A stretch of DNA of 64,000 nt from Propionicicella superfundia DSM 22317 (GCF_000423465.1 NZ_KE384022.1:62001-126000); one strand, 5' to 3'; positions 1-8,499 are shown, counted from the first letter of the stretch. Made by a program: numbers and translations. The notes: generated by a model from the letters alone, not told the origin.

Positions 1-77
1 GGGATCCATTGCTCCTCCCCGACTCCGCGGCACCCTCGACCACGGCCCGATCCGGGCCCGACATCAGGGAGTGCATC

Positions 78-1337
78 ATGTTCGAGATCGCATCGGTATC
101 CGCGCTGGAGATCCTCGATTCGCGCAGTCGGCCGACCCTTCAGGTCACGGTGACCCTCGCCGACGGGACGACCGCCGACGCCGGGGTCCCCTCCGGAGCG
201 TCGACCGGCACCCGCGAAGCCGTCGAGCTGCGGGACGGGGACACGGATCGCTACGGCGGTCTCGGTGTCCGCACGGCCCGCGACCATGTCGACGGCGAGA
301 TCTCCGCAGCGCTCCAGGGTCGCTCCTGGTCGTCTCTGGCCGACGTGGACGAGGCGCTGCGCGCCCTCGACGGGACTCCCGCCAAGGCCCGCCTCGGTGC
401 CAACAGCATCATCGGGACGTCCATGGCGCTCGCCCGAGCCCTGGCGGTGTCCGCACGAACGCCGCTGTACGCGTCGCTGCCGGGCGTGGGGCGATCGCCG
501 CGGCTGCCGGTTCCCTGCTTCAACGTCCTCAATGGCGGCGTCCACGCCCCCAACCCCCTCGATTTCCAGGAGTTCATGATCTCGCCTCTCGGTGCGCCGT
601 CGCTGGCCGAGGCGGTCCGGGCCGGGGCCGAGGTCTACGCCGCGCTGCGGAGGCGGCTCGCCGACGGCGGGCACACGACGGGGCTCGGCGACGAGGGCGG
701 ATTCGCCCCCGACCTGGCCGAGCCGACGGACGTCCTACGGCTCATCGTCGACGCCATCACCGATGCCGGCTACACCCCGGGCACGGACGGGGTTGCGATC
801 GCGCTCGACCCGGCGTCCTCGGAGTTCCAGCAGGCCGACGGCACCTACTCCGTCAACGGCCGTCCCTACTCCAGCGACGACATGATCGCCCTGTACACCC
901 AGCTCGTGGACGACTTCCCGGTGTGGAGCATCGAGGACGGCCTGTCCGAGTCCGACCGGGCAGGGTGGCAGAGGCTCACCGCGGCGCTGGGAGAACGGAT
1001 CCAACTCGTCGGCGACGACATCTTCTGCACCAACCCCGCCATCATCCGTGAGGCGATCGGCGACGGCATCGGGAACGCGGCTCTCATCAAGGTCAACCAG
1101 ATCGGGACCGTGACCGAGACGCTCGCCGCAATGCGCGTGTGTCACGAGGCCGGGTACGCGCAGATGGTGTCGCATCGCTCCGGGGAGACCCCCGACACCT
1201 TCATCGCCGACCTGGCCGTCGCGACGGGGTGCGGCCAGATCAAGACCGGGGCCCCGGCCCGCGGCGAGCGCGTCGCGAAGTACAACAGACTCATCCGCAT
1301 CGAGGCCGAGACCGGCCTGCCCTACGGTCTGAGGTGA
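78..1337 (+). CDS. eno: enolase (phosphopyruvate hydratase), divergent copy
   Basis: Converts 2-phosphoglycerate to phosphoenolpyruvate in glycolysis, in the cytoplasm. The 419-residue protein has the full catalytic set: H156, E165 (DFQEF), E206 (GDEGGF), metal ligands D244, E286 and D313, catalytic K338 (ALIKVNQ), H366-R367-S368 and K389. The SGAST loop is at 39-43. I chose the ATG at 78 because AGGGAG lies upstream and the family N-terminus begins there; a longer reading from base 9 has no homology-like sequence. The near-invariant DSRGNPT motif reads DSRSRPT (residues 14-20), and the gene lies beside dinB rather than in a usual eno neighbourhood, so it may be a second enolase. Identity is certain from motifs; paralogue status is inference. 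Confidence 0.93.
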   Translation: MFEIASVSALEILDSRSRPTLQVTVTLADGTTADAGVPSGASTGTREAVELRDGDTDRYGGLGVRTARDHVDGEISAALQGRSWSSLADVDEALRALDGTPAKARLGANSIIGTSMALARALAVSARTPLYASLPGVGRSPRLPVPCFNVLNGGVHAPNPLDFQEFMISPLGAPSLAEAVRAGAEVYAALRRRLADGGHTTGLGDEGGFAPDLAEPTDVLRLIVDAITDAGYTPGTDGVAIALDPASSEFQQADGTYSVNGRPYSSDDMIALYTQLVDDFPVWSIEDGLSESDRAGWQRLTAALGERIQLVGDDIFCTNPAIIREAIGDGIGNAALIKVNQIGTVTETLAAMRVCHEAGYAQMVSHRSGETPDTFIADLAVATGCGQIKTGAPARGERVAKYNRLIRIEAETGLPYGLR

Positions 1338-1405
1338 TGCCTTCGCGTGTTCTCCATGCCGAGCGCGGAGGGTGACTCGGGTGCGTCATCCCGTCGCTGC
1401 GACGC

Positions 1406-1684
1406 CTACCCGGCGTCCGGCAACCCGGTCGCCGAGGCCGCGGGCGTCGCGCTCCCTGACGAGACCGGCGCGACGCTGGCGGTCGCCGTCGCCGTCGCCG
1501 TCGCCGTCGCCTGCGATGTCGGCAGCGTCAACGCGACGCTGCTCCCGACGGCGAAGACGCCCATGCCGACCACTCCGATCGCGGCCGCCGTCACAAGCGC
1601 CGAGGACACCAGGATCGTCGGCTCCCGCAGCCCCTCCCGCACTCGGTTCCACACCTGCTGCAGCTGTTCGGTTCGCCTCGGCAT
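1406..1684 (-). CDS. small single-pass membrane protein with Ala/Thr-rich tail
   Basis: Unrecognised 92-residue protein. It has a charged N-terminus (residues 1-22, possibly amphipathic), one hydrophobic segment (about 24-52) and an Ala/Thr/Ser-rich tail with repeated Ala-Thr pairs. A strong purine-rich site (GAGGGGGG) precedes the ATG by about 9 bases, and this supports translation. The tail is encoded partly by a perfect hexanucleotide repeat. It is convergent with the enolase gene, 68 bases away. No function is proposed; the topology suggests a cell-surface or anchoring role at most. Confidence 0.55.
   Translation of the reverse strand: MPRRTEQLQQVWNRVREGLREPTILVSSALVTAAAIGVVGMGVFAVGSSVALTLPTSQATATATATATASVAPVSSGSATPAASATGLPDAG
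1482..1511. repeat. five perfect tandem copies of a hexanucleotide
   Basis: Five uninterrupted copies of GTCGCC on the plus strand encode the Ala-Thr dipeptide run in the tail of the overlapping minus-strand membrane protein. A change in copy number would alter the tail by two residues per unit without a frameshift. Confidence 0.9.
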
Positions 1685-1900
1685 TCCGACCGCCGCCCCC
1701 CTCGCGTTCGTCCGTCAACACCAGCCAGTGTCGCAAGCCCGGCCAGGAGCGAGCGTGGTGTTTCCTGTGCCGAGCCGATCAGTTTCCGTCCGGGTAAAGT
1801 ACGACGATGGGATGACGTCGCGATGGGCGTGGACGGCGGCGCGAACGACGTCGAGTGGCTACAGTCCGTGAGTCGACGGCCATCATCCGAGGGAGACGCC
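1685..1900. other. gene-poor stretch upstream of dinB
   Basis: I see no supported gene here. A possible -10 box TACAGT lies at 1860-1865 on the plus strand and could serve the small ORF and dinB. No matching -35 element is evident. Confidence 0.4.
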
Positions 1901-1999
1901 ATGGATCATCCGATCCGCTGCGCACGCGCCCTCGTCACGGGCGCGGTGACGATTCTCCGGCTTCCCGGACCGCGATCGGGCGGCCGGCGAGGAGGCTGA
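1901..1999 (+). CDS. candidate 32-residue leader ORF upstream of dinB
   Basis: An ATG preceded by GAGGGAG at 7-base spacing opens a 32-codon frame rich in Arg and Gly that ends six bases before the dinB start. The ribosome binding site of dinB (GGAGG) lies inside its last codons, so its translation could expose or block dinB initiation. The product resembles nothing I recognise. It may be fortuitous in such GC-rich sequence. Confidence 0.3.
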   Translation: MDHPIRCARALVTGAVTILRLPGPRSGGRRGG

Positions 2000-2005
2000 G
2001 GTCCC

Positions 2006-3340
2006 GTGCGTACCCGGGCGTCGATCCTGCACCTCGACCTGGACGCGTTCTTCGCGGCGGTCGAACAGCGCGACAAGCCCTCCCTGCGCGGCAAGCCCGT
2101 CATCGTCGGCGGAGTGGGGCCGCGGGGCGTGGTGTCGACCGCGTCCTACGAGGCCCGCCGCTTCGGGGTCGGCTCCGCGATGGCCATGGCGGAGGCGCGT
2201 CGCCGCTGCCCGCACGCGGCCTTCCTGTCAGGCCGGTTCGGGGCCTATCGCGACGCCAGCCGGATCGTGATGGCGTTGCTCGGGGAACTGTCCCCCCGGG
2301 TGGAGCCGCTCAGCCTGGACGAGGCGTTCGTCGACCTGGAGGCCGGCGAGCCGCGCCCGCTCGACGACGGCTCCCTGCTGCGCCTGGCGGAGGAACTGCG
2401 CACCCGGCTGACGGAGGCCACGGGTGGACTGACGGCGTCGGTCGGGCTCGGCAGCTCCAAGTTCATCGCCAAGGTCGCCAGCGAACTGGCCAAACCCGAC
2501 GGGGTCCGCCTGGTTCTTCCCGGGTCAGAGGTGGACACGATCGCCCCCCTGTCCGCCCGGGCCGTTCCCGGTGTCGGGCCGGCGACGATGGAGCGGCTTG
2601 CGCGCCTCGGCGTCGAGACGATCGCCGACCTCCAGCGGCTCACGCGCGCCGACCTCGTGCGGGAGCTGGGGCGTTCGGCCGGGGAGCATCTCCACGACCT
2701 CGTGTTCGCGCGGGACGACCGCGCCGTCGAACCCGAGCGGGAGACGAAGTCCATCTCGGTCGAGGACACGTTCGAGCGCGACATCGTCGATCCGGAGACG
2801 CTCGCCGGGATCGCCGCGCGGCAGGCGGCCCATGTCGTGCAACGGCTGACCGGAAACGGGTTGTTCGCCCGGACGGTCACGTTGAAGGTCCGCCGGCCCG
2901 ACTTCACGTCCGTCACCCGGTCGCGCACCCTCGACGGGGCGACCGGACGCCTCGATGTGGTGGCCCGGATGGCCCGTGACCTGCTCGCCGGGCTGGACGT
3001 CACCGGGGGCGTCCGACTGCTCGGCGTGGGCGTGTCCGGCCTGGTCGAAGTCGCACAGGAGCCGTTGTTCGACCTGGTGGACCCCGCGGCGCCCGCCGGC
3101 CGCGTCGTGGAGGAGTCCTCGGTGCCGGCGCGACGCGCCCCCGGATGGCACCCGGGGGCCGACGTGATCCATGACGCGTTCGGCTCCGGGTGGGTCTGGG
3201 GCACGGGTCTCGGTCGCGTCACGGTCCGGTTCGAGACCGCCGACACGCCGCCGGGGCCGGTGCGAACGTTCTCGATCGACGACCCTGCACTGCGACCGGC
3301 GGACGGCTCGACGGCCGACGGCGCGCCGCCTGAGGGCTGA
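2006..3340 (+). CDS. dinB: DNA polymerase IV (Y-family translesion polymerase)
   Basis: Error-prone polymerase that copies past damaged template bases. The 444-residue protein shows the Y-family palm: D11 and D13 in HLDLDAFFAAVE, and the D105-E106 pair in SLDEAF. F16 occupies the steric-gate position that excludes ribonucleotides. A helix-hairpin-helix thumb follows (about 185-215, PGVGPATMERL), then the little-finger domain (about 250-360). The last 80 or so residues look disordered, and I see no canonical terminal clamp-binding motif. The start is GTG at 2006, placed by GGCGAGGAGG eleven bases upstream. It stands alone in the plus direction with no SOS partner genes next to it. Confidence 0.95.
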   Translation: MRTRASILHLDLDAFFAAVEQRDKPSLRGKPVIVGGVGPRGVVSTASYEARRFGVGSAMAMAEARRRCPHAAFLSGRFGAYRDASRIVMALLGELSPRVEPLSLDEAFVDLEAGEPRPLDDGSLLRLAEELRTRLTEATGGLTASVGLGSSKFIAKVASELAKPDGVRLVLPGSEVDTIAPLSARAVPGVGPATMERLARLGVETIADLQRLTRADLVRELGRSAGEHLHDLVFARDDRAVEPERETKSISVEDTFERDIVDPETLAGIAARQAAHVVQRLTGNGLFARTVTLKVRRPDFTSVTRSRTLDGATGRLDVVARMARDLLAGLDVTGGVRLLGVGVSGLVEVAQEPLFDLVDPAAPAGRVVEESSVPARRAPGWHPGADVIHDAFGSGWVWGTGLGRVTVRFETADTPPGPVRTFSIDDPALRPADGSTADGAPPEG

Positions 3341-3426
3341 GCCCGGCGATCAGGTCGGGTCTCCCCTGCTGCACGACCTGGCCATCACTCGGTCCGACGG
3401 ACCTGTGCGGACTCCCCGAGAGGGCG

Positions 3427-3460
3427 TATGATTAGTTAGCTAGGTTAATGAGTTTAGTTA
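3427..3460 (+). promoter_or_regulatory. promoter and probable MarR operator
   Basis: A good -10 hexamer TATGAT (3427-3432) opens an unusually AT-rich stretch. TTAGTTA occurs at 3432-3438 and again at 3454-3460, 22 bases (about two helical turns) apart, with TAGGTTA between them at 3041 plus 400 (3441-3447). Placement directly downstream of the -10 box and before marR fits autorepression, which is common in this family. The binding role is inferred. Confidence 0.55.
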
Positions 3461-3475
3461 AGGATTTGGAGACGA

Positions 3476-3901
3476 ATGCCGCAGACAGAAGGCCTGACGG
3501 AGCTCGCCAATGAAGTGCGTCTCGCGTGCCAGCGCGTCAGCCGCCGGGTGCGGTACGACAGCGATGGGGTGCTTCCGCCCCACCAGATGGCCGTCCTGTT
3601 CAGCCTGCTGCGCGGACGCCGGACGCCGGGCGACCTGGCCGCGTTCGAACGGGTCAGCGCGCCGAGCATGTCGAAGACCGTCGCCGCGCTCGCCGAGCAG
3701 GGTCTCGTGGAGAAGACCCCCGATCCCGAGGACGGACGTCGCTGCCAGGTCCTGCTGACCGAGCGGGGACACGATGTCGTCCAGGCTGCGATGGCGAACC
3801 GGGATTCGTTCATGGTGCAGCGCCTCGCCGGCCTTCCGGAGGCGGACCGCGAGACCCTCCGAAAGGCGGCTCACATCCTCACCGAGGTGATCTCGCAGTG
3901 A
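3476..3901 (+). CDS. MarR-family transcriptional regulator
   Basis: A 141-residue winged-helix repressor typical of the family. The recognition helix lies around residues 58-75 (SAPSMSKTVAALAEQGLV). The wing carries the signature PDPEDGRRCQVLLTERG with the D-x-R core, and the flanking helices would form the dimer interface. Members usually sense small aromatic or drug-like ligands and repress an adjacent exporter. Here the next gene is an MFS exporter whose GTG start overlaps this stop codon (GTGA), so the two are probably co-transcribed and co-regulated. The ATG at 3476 is preceded by GGAG at suitable spacing. The ligand is unknown. Confidence 0.9.
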   Translation: MPQTEGLTELANEVRLACQRVSRRVRYDSDGVLPPHQMAVLFSLLRGRRTPGDLAAFERVSAPSMSKTVAALAEQGLVEKTPDPEDGRRCQVLLTERGHDVVQAAMANRDSFMVQRLAGLPEADRETLRKAAHILTEVISQ

Positions 3902-5202
3902 CCGTGGACATCGCTCACAGCCGGACGTTCGCCTCGCTGTCGGTGCGCAACTACCGGTTCTTCTGGACAGGCTCCTTCGTCTCGAACGTGGGCACCTGGA
4001 TGAACCGCGTCGCCCAGGACTGGCTGGTGCTCACGGTCCTCACTGACCATTCCTCCACCGCTCTCGGCCTCGTCACCGGGCTGCAGTTCCTGCCGATCGC
4101 CCTCATGTCGCCGCTGGCCGGAGCGTTCGCCGACCGGTTCCAGAAGCGGCACATGCTGATGATCACGCAGATCTCGCTCGCCCTGAACGCCGCGATTCTG
4201 GCCGTGCTGGTCAGCCTGGGCGTGTCCCAACTGTGGCACGTGTTCGTCCTGGCGACGATGGGCGGGGTCATCGCGGCCTTCGACCAGCCGGCACGCCAGG
4301 CGTTCGCGTCCGAGATGGTCGGGTCGGACCTCCTGACCAACGCGGTCGGGCTGAACAGCGCCTCGTTCAACGCCGCCCGCCTCATCGGCCCCGGCCTGGC
4401 GGGGCTGATCATCGCGTGGGTCGGCATCGCTCCCGCCCTGTGGATCAACGCCGCCAGCTTCGCGGCGGTCATCTTCGCGCTGACGGCCATGGACCCGTCG
4501 GAGCTGGAGCCGGCTCCCCAGCGGCGCGGCCGCGGGGCGATCCGGGAGGGATTCGCCTACGTCCGCAGGCGCCCCGACCTGCAATTGATCCTCGTGATGG
4601 TGTTCGTCCTCGGAACCTTCGGCATGAACTTCCAGGTGACGAACGCGCTCATGGCGACCGAGGTCTACGGGGTCGGGGCCGAGGCGTACGGATTACTCGG
4701 TTCCGTCATGGCAGCGGGATCCCTGTCCGCCGCACTCATCGCGGCCCGGCGGGAGCGACCTCGGCTGCGCGTCCTCATCGGCTCGATGGCCGGGTTCGCC
4801 CTCGGGACGTTCCTGCTCGCGTCCTCGCCGTGGTACTGGCTGTACGCCGTCCTCCTCATCCCGGTCGGACTGGCGGCGCTCACCGTCATGACGAACGCCA
4901 ACGCCTCGGTGCAGTTGTCGACTCCGGCCCCGCTGCGCGGCCGGGTGATGGCCCTGTACATGGCGATCTTCCAGGGCGGAACTCCCCTCGGTGCGCCGTT
5001 CATCGGCTGGGTCGGGGACGTCTTCGGGGCACGGGCGACCCTGTACGTGGGGGCCGTGGCGACCGGGATCGCCGCGGTCGCCGCAGGCACTCTGCTGCTG
5101 TGGCGCTACCCCTCGCTGCGGGCGTCGGTGCGCCGATACGGACCGCACCGGCGGCACCCGGCCGTGCCCGCGCCGTTCGACACCGAGGAAGCACCGCGCT
5201 GA
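3898..5202 (+). CDS. MFS exporter (DHA3/EntS-like)
   Basis: A 434-residue integral membrane transporter of the major facilitator superfamily with about twelve hydrophobic segments. The N-terminal region VRNYRFFWTGSFVSNVGTWM and the loop GAFADRFQKRHMLM (motif A) match the DHA3 branch, which contains drug and siderophore exporters. It probably extrudes a toxic or signalling compound by proton antiport, but the substrate cannot be read from the sequence. The start is taken as the GTG at 3898, overlapping the marR stop; a second GTG at 3904 is possible. Control by the upstream MarR protein is likely. The gene ends four bases before a long palindrome. Confidence 0.88.
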   Translation: MTVDIAHSRTFASLSVRNYRFFWTGSFVSNVGTWMNRVAQDWLVLTVLTDHSSTALGLVTGLQFLPIALMSPLAGAFADRFQKRHMLMITQISLALNAAILAVLVSLGVSQLWHVFVLATMGGVIAAFDQPARQAFASEMVGSDLLTNAVGLNSASFNAARLIGPGLAGLIIAWVGIAPALWINAASFAAVIFALTAMDPSELEPAPQRRGRGAIREGFAYVRRRPDLQLILVMVFVLGTFGMNFQVTNALMATEVYGVGAEAYGLLGSVMAAGSLSAALIAARRERPRLRVLIGSMAGFALGTFLLASSPWYWLYAVLLIPVGLAALTVMTNANASVQLSTPAPLRGRVMALYMAIFQGGTPLGAPFIGWVGDVFGARATLYVGAVATGIAAVAAGTLLLWRYPSLRASVRRYGPHRRHPAVPAPFDTEEAPR

Positions 5203-5205
5203 CCT

Positions 5206-5267
5206 CGCCGAACGCTCCCGAACTGCCGGATTCCGGCCCATTTCCGGAAGTTCGGGAGCGTTCGGCG
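5206..5267. repeat. long inverted repeat, copy 1 of a dispersed palindromic element
   Basis: Arms of 25 bases (5206-5230 and 5243-5267) pair with a single mismatch around a 12-base loop. The arm begins CGCCGAACGCTCC and ends AACTGCCGGA. A close relative with 23 of 25 arm bases identical lies at 35813-35880. It sits just after the MFS stop codon and about 9 bases from where homology of the converging reductase pseudogene ends. It could terminate both transcripts, although no run of T follows. Confidence 0.85.
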
Positions 5268-5276
5268 GACCGTCCG

Positions 5277-5739
5277 GACGCCCGTCTCCCGCTGAAGCCG
5301 GTCGAGGTGTTCGGGCAGGAAGTTGCATACGCCGATCTCACGCACGAGCCCCCGCTCGCGAGCTGCGACGAGCGCCTCCCACGCCTCGACATAGCGGTTC
5401 TGGATCGGGTTCGGCCAGTGAACGAGATAGAGGCCGAGCCGGTCCAGACCCGTGCGGTACAGGCTTTCCTCGACGGCGGCCAGCGCCTCGTCGTACGCAT
5501 GGTGGCGCCCGGGAAGCTTGGACGGGACGATCACGTCGTCGCGTGGGACGCCGGCGGCGCGCACTCCCGCACCCAACGGCACCCTCGTTCTCGTAGGTGA
5601 ACGCCGAGTCGATCAGCGTGTAGCCCGCACGGATCGCCGACGCAACCGACTAGGCCCCGGCCGAACCGGTGAGAGTGTACGTCCCGAAGCCGATGACGGG
5701 CAGGGTCAAGCCGCCGGCGGCGGTCACGGTGGGAATCAT
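5277..5739 (-). pseudogene. aldo/keto reductase remnant, three lesions
   Basis: Read from an ATG at 5739 with a strong site (GGCGAGGAGG), the sequence encodes a recognisable NADPH-dependent aldo/keto reductase N-terminus (LTLPVIGFGTYTLTG). An in-frame TAG follows at codon 30. Beyond it the frame continues with AIRAGYTLIDSAFTYENEG, then shifts by one base and resumes as GVPRDDVIVPSKLPGRHH, LYLVHWPNP and IGVCNFLPEHLDRLQ. Homology stops near 5277, so the C-terminal half of the barrel is missing. The ATG overlaps the dprA stop (ATGA), so it was the last gene of that operon. An intact relative is at 21456-22466, but that one belongs to a different subfamily. Confidence 0.88.
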
Positions 5740-6932
5740 GGTGCCTCCTCGCCGTCCGCCCTAGACGGGTGCGCCGGCGCTGCTCCCGGCACTGCGCCGG
5801 CGCCGGCATGCCTCGCCCCGGCCCGGCCGCGCGCGACCGCGAGGCGCCACTCGCCGGAGTCCGTCGGCTCCACGATGCCTCGGTCGGCGAGCACGCCGAG
5901 CGATCCGAGGCATGCGCCGTACGGAAGGCCGCTCGCGACCGCGAGCTCGGCCGAGGTTCGCGACGCACGGGCCGGCAGCGCGTCGACGACCGCCCGCTGG
6001 CCCGCGTCCAGGTCGTCCCAGGTCGCCCGCACGTCGAGCAACGGCGGCTGCCGCCCGTCGAGCGGTCCGAGCTCAGCGATCACGTCGAGCGCGGACGTGA
6101 CGAGCACGGCCTCCTGCTCGCGGATGAGGCGATTGGGCGTCACAGAGGCGGCCGACAGCACCGAACCCGGGACCGCCATCAGCACCCGGCCGAGCCGCGT
6201 CGTCCAGCTCGCCGTGTTCCGCGCGCCGCTGCGCACGGCGGCCTCCACGAGCACGGTTCCCTGTGCGAGTGCCGCGATGAGCCGGTTGCGCGCGAGGAAG
6301 CCGATGCGCGTCGGGTGCGCGCCGGGCGGGAGTTCCGAGACGAGCAGGTGCGCGGAGCGGATCTGCTCCAGCAAGGCGGCGTTGCCCGCGGGGTAGACAC
6401 GATCGAGCCCACAGGCGAGCACCGCGACCGTCGCGGCGCCTCCGCCCAGCGCACCGCGGTGAGCGGCCGCATCCACGCCGTAGGCGCCGCCCGACACGAC
6501 CGTCATGCCCTCCACCCCGACCTCTGCCGCGATGTCCCCCGCCACGGTGCGGCCGTAGGCGGTCGCCGCCCGCGACCCGACGATCGCCACGGCCCGACCG
6601 CACAGCTCGACCGGATCCGCCGGACCACGCAGCCACAGCCCCAGCGGCGGGCCGCCACGATCGGCGAGCGGCTCAGCGCCGCTCAGCCCGGCCAGCCGCT
6701 CGGGCCACTCGTCCTCGCCCGGGGTCACGAAACGGATGCCCTTCACCCGCGCGAAGCGCTCCACCTCGCCCAGCGACACCGACGCCGCCCGGGCCGCCCA
6801 CCGCTCCGGGCTCCCACGCAGGACCGCCTGCCACACCTCCACGGCCCCGAACTCGCCGACGAGCGCGGCCGCCTGCGGATCACCGGGATCCACCACGCAG
6901 CTCAACGCCATTCGCGCCTCCCGCTCCTCCAC
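5736..6932 (-). CDS. dprA: DNA processing protein DprA/Smf
   Basis: Binds incoming single-stranded DNA in natural transformation and loads RecA. The roughly 398-residue protein contains an N-terminal helical region, then the Rossmann-like core with AIVGSRAATAYG and SGGAYGVDAAAH, and a C-terminal winged-helix segment (TSAELAVASGLPYGACLGSL). The usual SGGARGID motif reads SGGAYGVD. Start codon is uncertain: GTG at 6932 follows AGGAGGGG, and ATG at 6911 also has a GGGAGG site; homology fits either. It lies 34 bases downstream of comM in an apparent yraN-comM-dprA operon. Whether this organism is transformable is not shown here. Confidence 0.9.
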   Translation of the reverse strand: MEEREARMALSCVVDPGDPQAAALVGEFGAVEVWQAVLRGSPERWAARAASVSLGEVERFARVKGIRFVTPGEDEWPERLAGLSGAEPLADRGGPPLGLWLRGPADPVELCGRAVAIVGSRAATAYGRTVAGDIAAEVGVEGMTVVSGGAYGVDAAAHRGALGGGAATVAVLACGLDRVYPAGNAALLEQIRSAHLLVSELPPGAHPTRIGFLARNRLIAALAQGTVLVEAAVRSGARNTASWTTRLGRVLMAVPGSVLSAASVTPNRLIREQEAVLVTSALDVIAELGPLDGRQPPLLDVRATWDDLDAGQRAVVDALPARASRTSAELAVASGLPYGACLGSLGVLADRGIVEPTDSGEWRLAVARGRAGARHAGAGAVPGAAPAHPSRADGEEAP

Positions 6933-6966
6933 ATCCCCTCCTGCCTCGAACCGTCGACATCGTCGT

Positions 6967-8499
6967 TCACACCGCACTGCTCAACTCGTGCCCCAGACGC
7001 ATCAGCAGAGCGGTCCGGACATCGGAGCCGCTCGGCTGGTCGCGCCCCGCGAGATCGCACAGCGTCCAGGCCACCCGCAGCACCTTGTCCACGCCACGGG
7101 CACTCAACTGGCCGCGGCTCACCGCTCGATCGAGGACGTCCGTCCCCTCGCGTGGCGCCAGGTCCCGGCGCAGATGCGCGCCGGGAACCTCGCCGTTCGT
7201 CGACCACGGCGTCCCGGCGAGACGCCACCCCTGCCGCTCCCGCGCGAGCCGGACCCGCTCCGCCACCGCCGCGGAGGGCTCTGCCCGCTCATCGGTCAGG
7301 TAGGCACGCCGCAGGGGACGCAACTGCTGCTGGATGTCGATCCGGTCGAGGATCGGCCCGGACAGACGCTCGGCGTACCGCCGGATGGTGAGGGGCGTGC
7401 ACCGGCACTCGCTGCCCGGTGTCGTCGCGTATCCGCACGGACACGGGTTCGCGGCCAGCACGAGCTGGAAGCGCGCCGGGTAGGTCACCTGCCCCGCCGC
7501 TCGCGACAGCGTCACCTCGCCCGACTCCAGCGGCACCCGGAGCGCTTCGAGCGCCCGCGGGGAGAACTCGGGAGCCTCGTCGAGAAAGAGGACGCCGCGG
7601 TGCGCCACGGAGATCGCGCCCGGCATCGGCATCCGGGGGCCGCCGCCCACGAGCGACGCCACCGAGGCCGAATGGTGCGGGCTCGACAGCGGCGGCCGCC
7701 GCGACAGCCCCTCGACGGCGAGCCCGGCCAACGACCGGATCGCTGTGACCTCCAGAGCCTCGCCGAGCCCGAGCTCGGGCAGGATGCCCGGCAGCCGTTC
7801 TGCGAGCAGGGTCTTCCCCGCGCCCGGAGCCCCGTGGAAGAACACGTGGTGACGCCCCGCCGCGGCGACCTCCAGCGCCCACCGGGCGTCGGGCTGACCG
7901 GAGACATCGGCCAGGTCCTTCCCCGGCGCTGCGTTCTCGGGGGCGGGAGCGGTGTCTTCCGCCGACACCGCGGACACCGGCACCGGCCGGCCGTGCAGGA
8001 TCTCGACCATGTCTGCCAGCGACCGGGCGCCCCACACCGTCATGCCCTCGACCAGAGACGCCTCGCCCACCTGCGGCATCGGCACGATCGCCCTGACCAG
8101 ACCGGCCGCACGGGCACCGAGCAGGGCCGGAAGCAGCCCTCGCACCGGCCGCAGCCTGCCGTCGAGACCCAGCTCGCCGAGGAACACGGTCGCCGGAAGG
8201 AGCTCGGCGGGAACGACGCCGCTGGCGGCCAGCACGGCGGCCACGATCCCCACGTCGTAGTGGCTTCCGGTCTTGGGCAACGACGCCGGCGAGAGATTGA
8301 TGGTCACCAACTGCGCCGGCCAGGCCAGCCCGGAACTGGCCACTGCCGCCCGGCACCGATCACGGGCCTCGTAGAGCGCCGTGTCGGGAAGCCCGACCAG
8401 GATGGTCCGGGGGAGGCCGCCGCCGATCGCCGCCTCGATCTCGATCGGAACTCCTCGCACGCCGATCAGCCCGATCGACGTCGCGATCGCCAGACTCAC
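6967..8499 (-). CDS. comM: ComM/YifB-family AAA+ ATPase (Mg-chelatase-like)
   Basis: A 510-residue AAA+ protein. The family member ComM is a hexameric helicase that promotes branch migration during natural transformation. An N-terminal Lon-protease-like fold (residues 1-170, without the protease role) precedes Walker A GAPGAGKTLL, Walker B GVLFLDEAPEF, the ANPCPCG signature and a C-terminal Mg-chelatase-type region (LSARGVDKVLRVAWT). The start is GTG at 8499, overlapping the yraN stop (GTGA); this gives the family N-terminus LAIATSIGLIGVRG, whereas the longer reading upstream does not. It lies between yraN and dprA, a conserved bacterial arrangement. Confidence 0.93.
   Translation of the reverse strand: MSLAIATSIGLIGVRGVPIEIEAAIGGGLPRTILVGLPDTALYEARDRCRAAVASSGLAWPAQLVTINLSPASLPKTGSHYDVGIVAAVLAASGVVPAELLPATVFLGELGLDGRLRPVRGLLPALLGARAAGLVRAIVPMPQVGEASLVEGMTVWGARSLADMVEILHGRPVPVSAVSAEDTAPAPENAAPGKDLADVSGQPDARWALEVAAAGRHHVFFHGAPGAGKTLLAERLPGILPELGLGEALEVTAIRSLAGLAVEGLSRRPPLSSPHHSASVASLVGGGPRMPMPGAISVAHRGVLFLDEAPEFSPRALEALRVPLESGEVTLSRAAGQVTYPARFQLVLAANPCPCGYATTPGSECRCTPLTIRRYAERLSGPILDRIDIQQQLRPLRRAYLTDERAEPSAAVAERVRLARERQGWRLAGTPWSTNGEVPGAHLRRDLAPREGTDVLDRAVSRGQLSARGVDKVLRVAWTLCDLAGRDQPSGSDVRTALLMRLGHELSSAV

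Noticed and set aside
1482-1511. Hexanucleotide run as a phase-variation switch
   Set aside because: Copy-number changes keep the frame, so on/off switching is not expected.
5106-5582. The 158-codon reductase fragment as an independent gene
   Set aside because: It has no own ribosome site, lacks both ends of the barrel and continues an upstream out-of-frame N-terminus, so it is part of a pseudogene.
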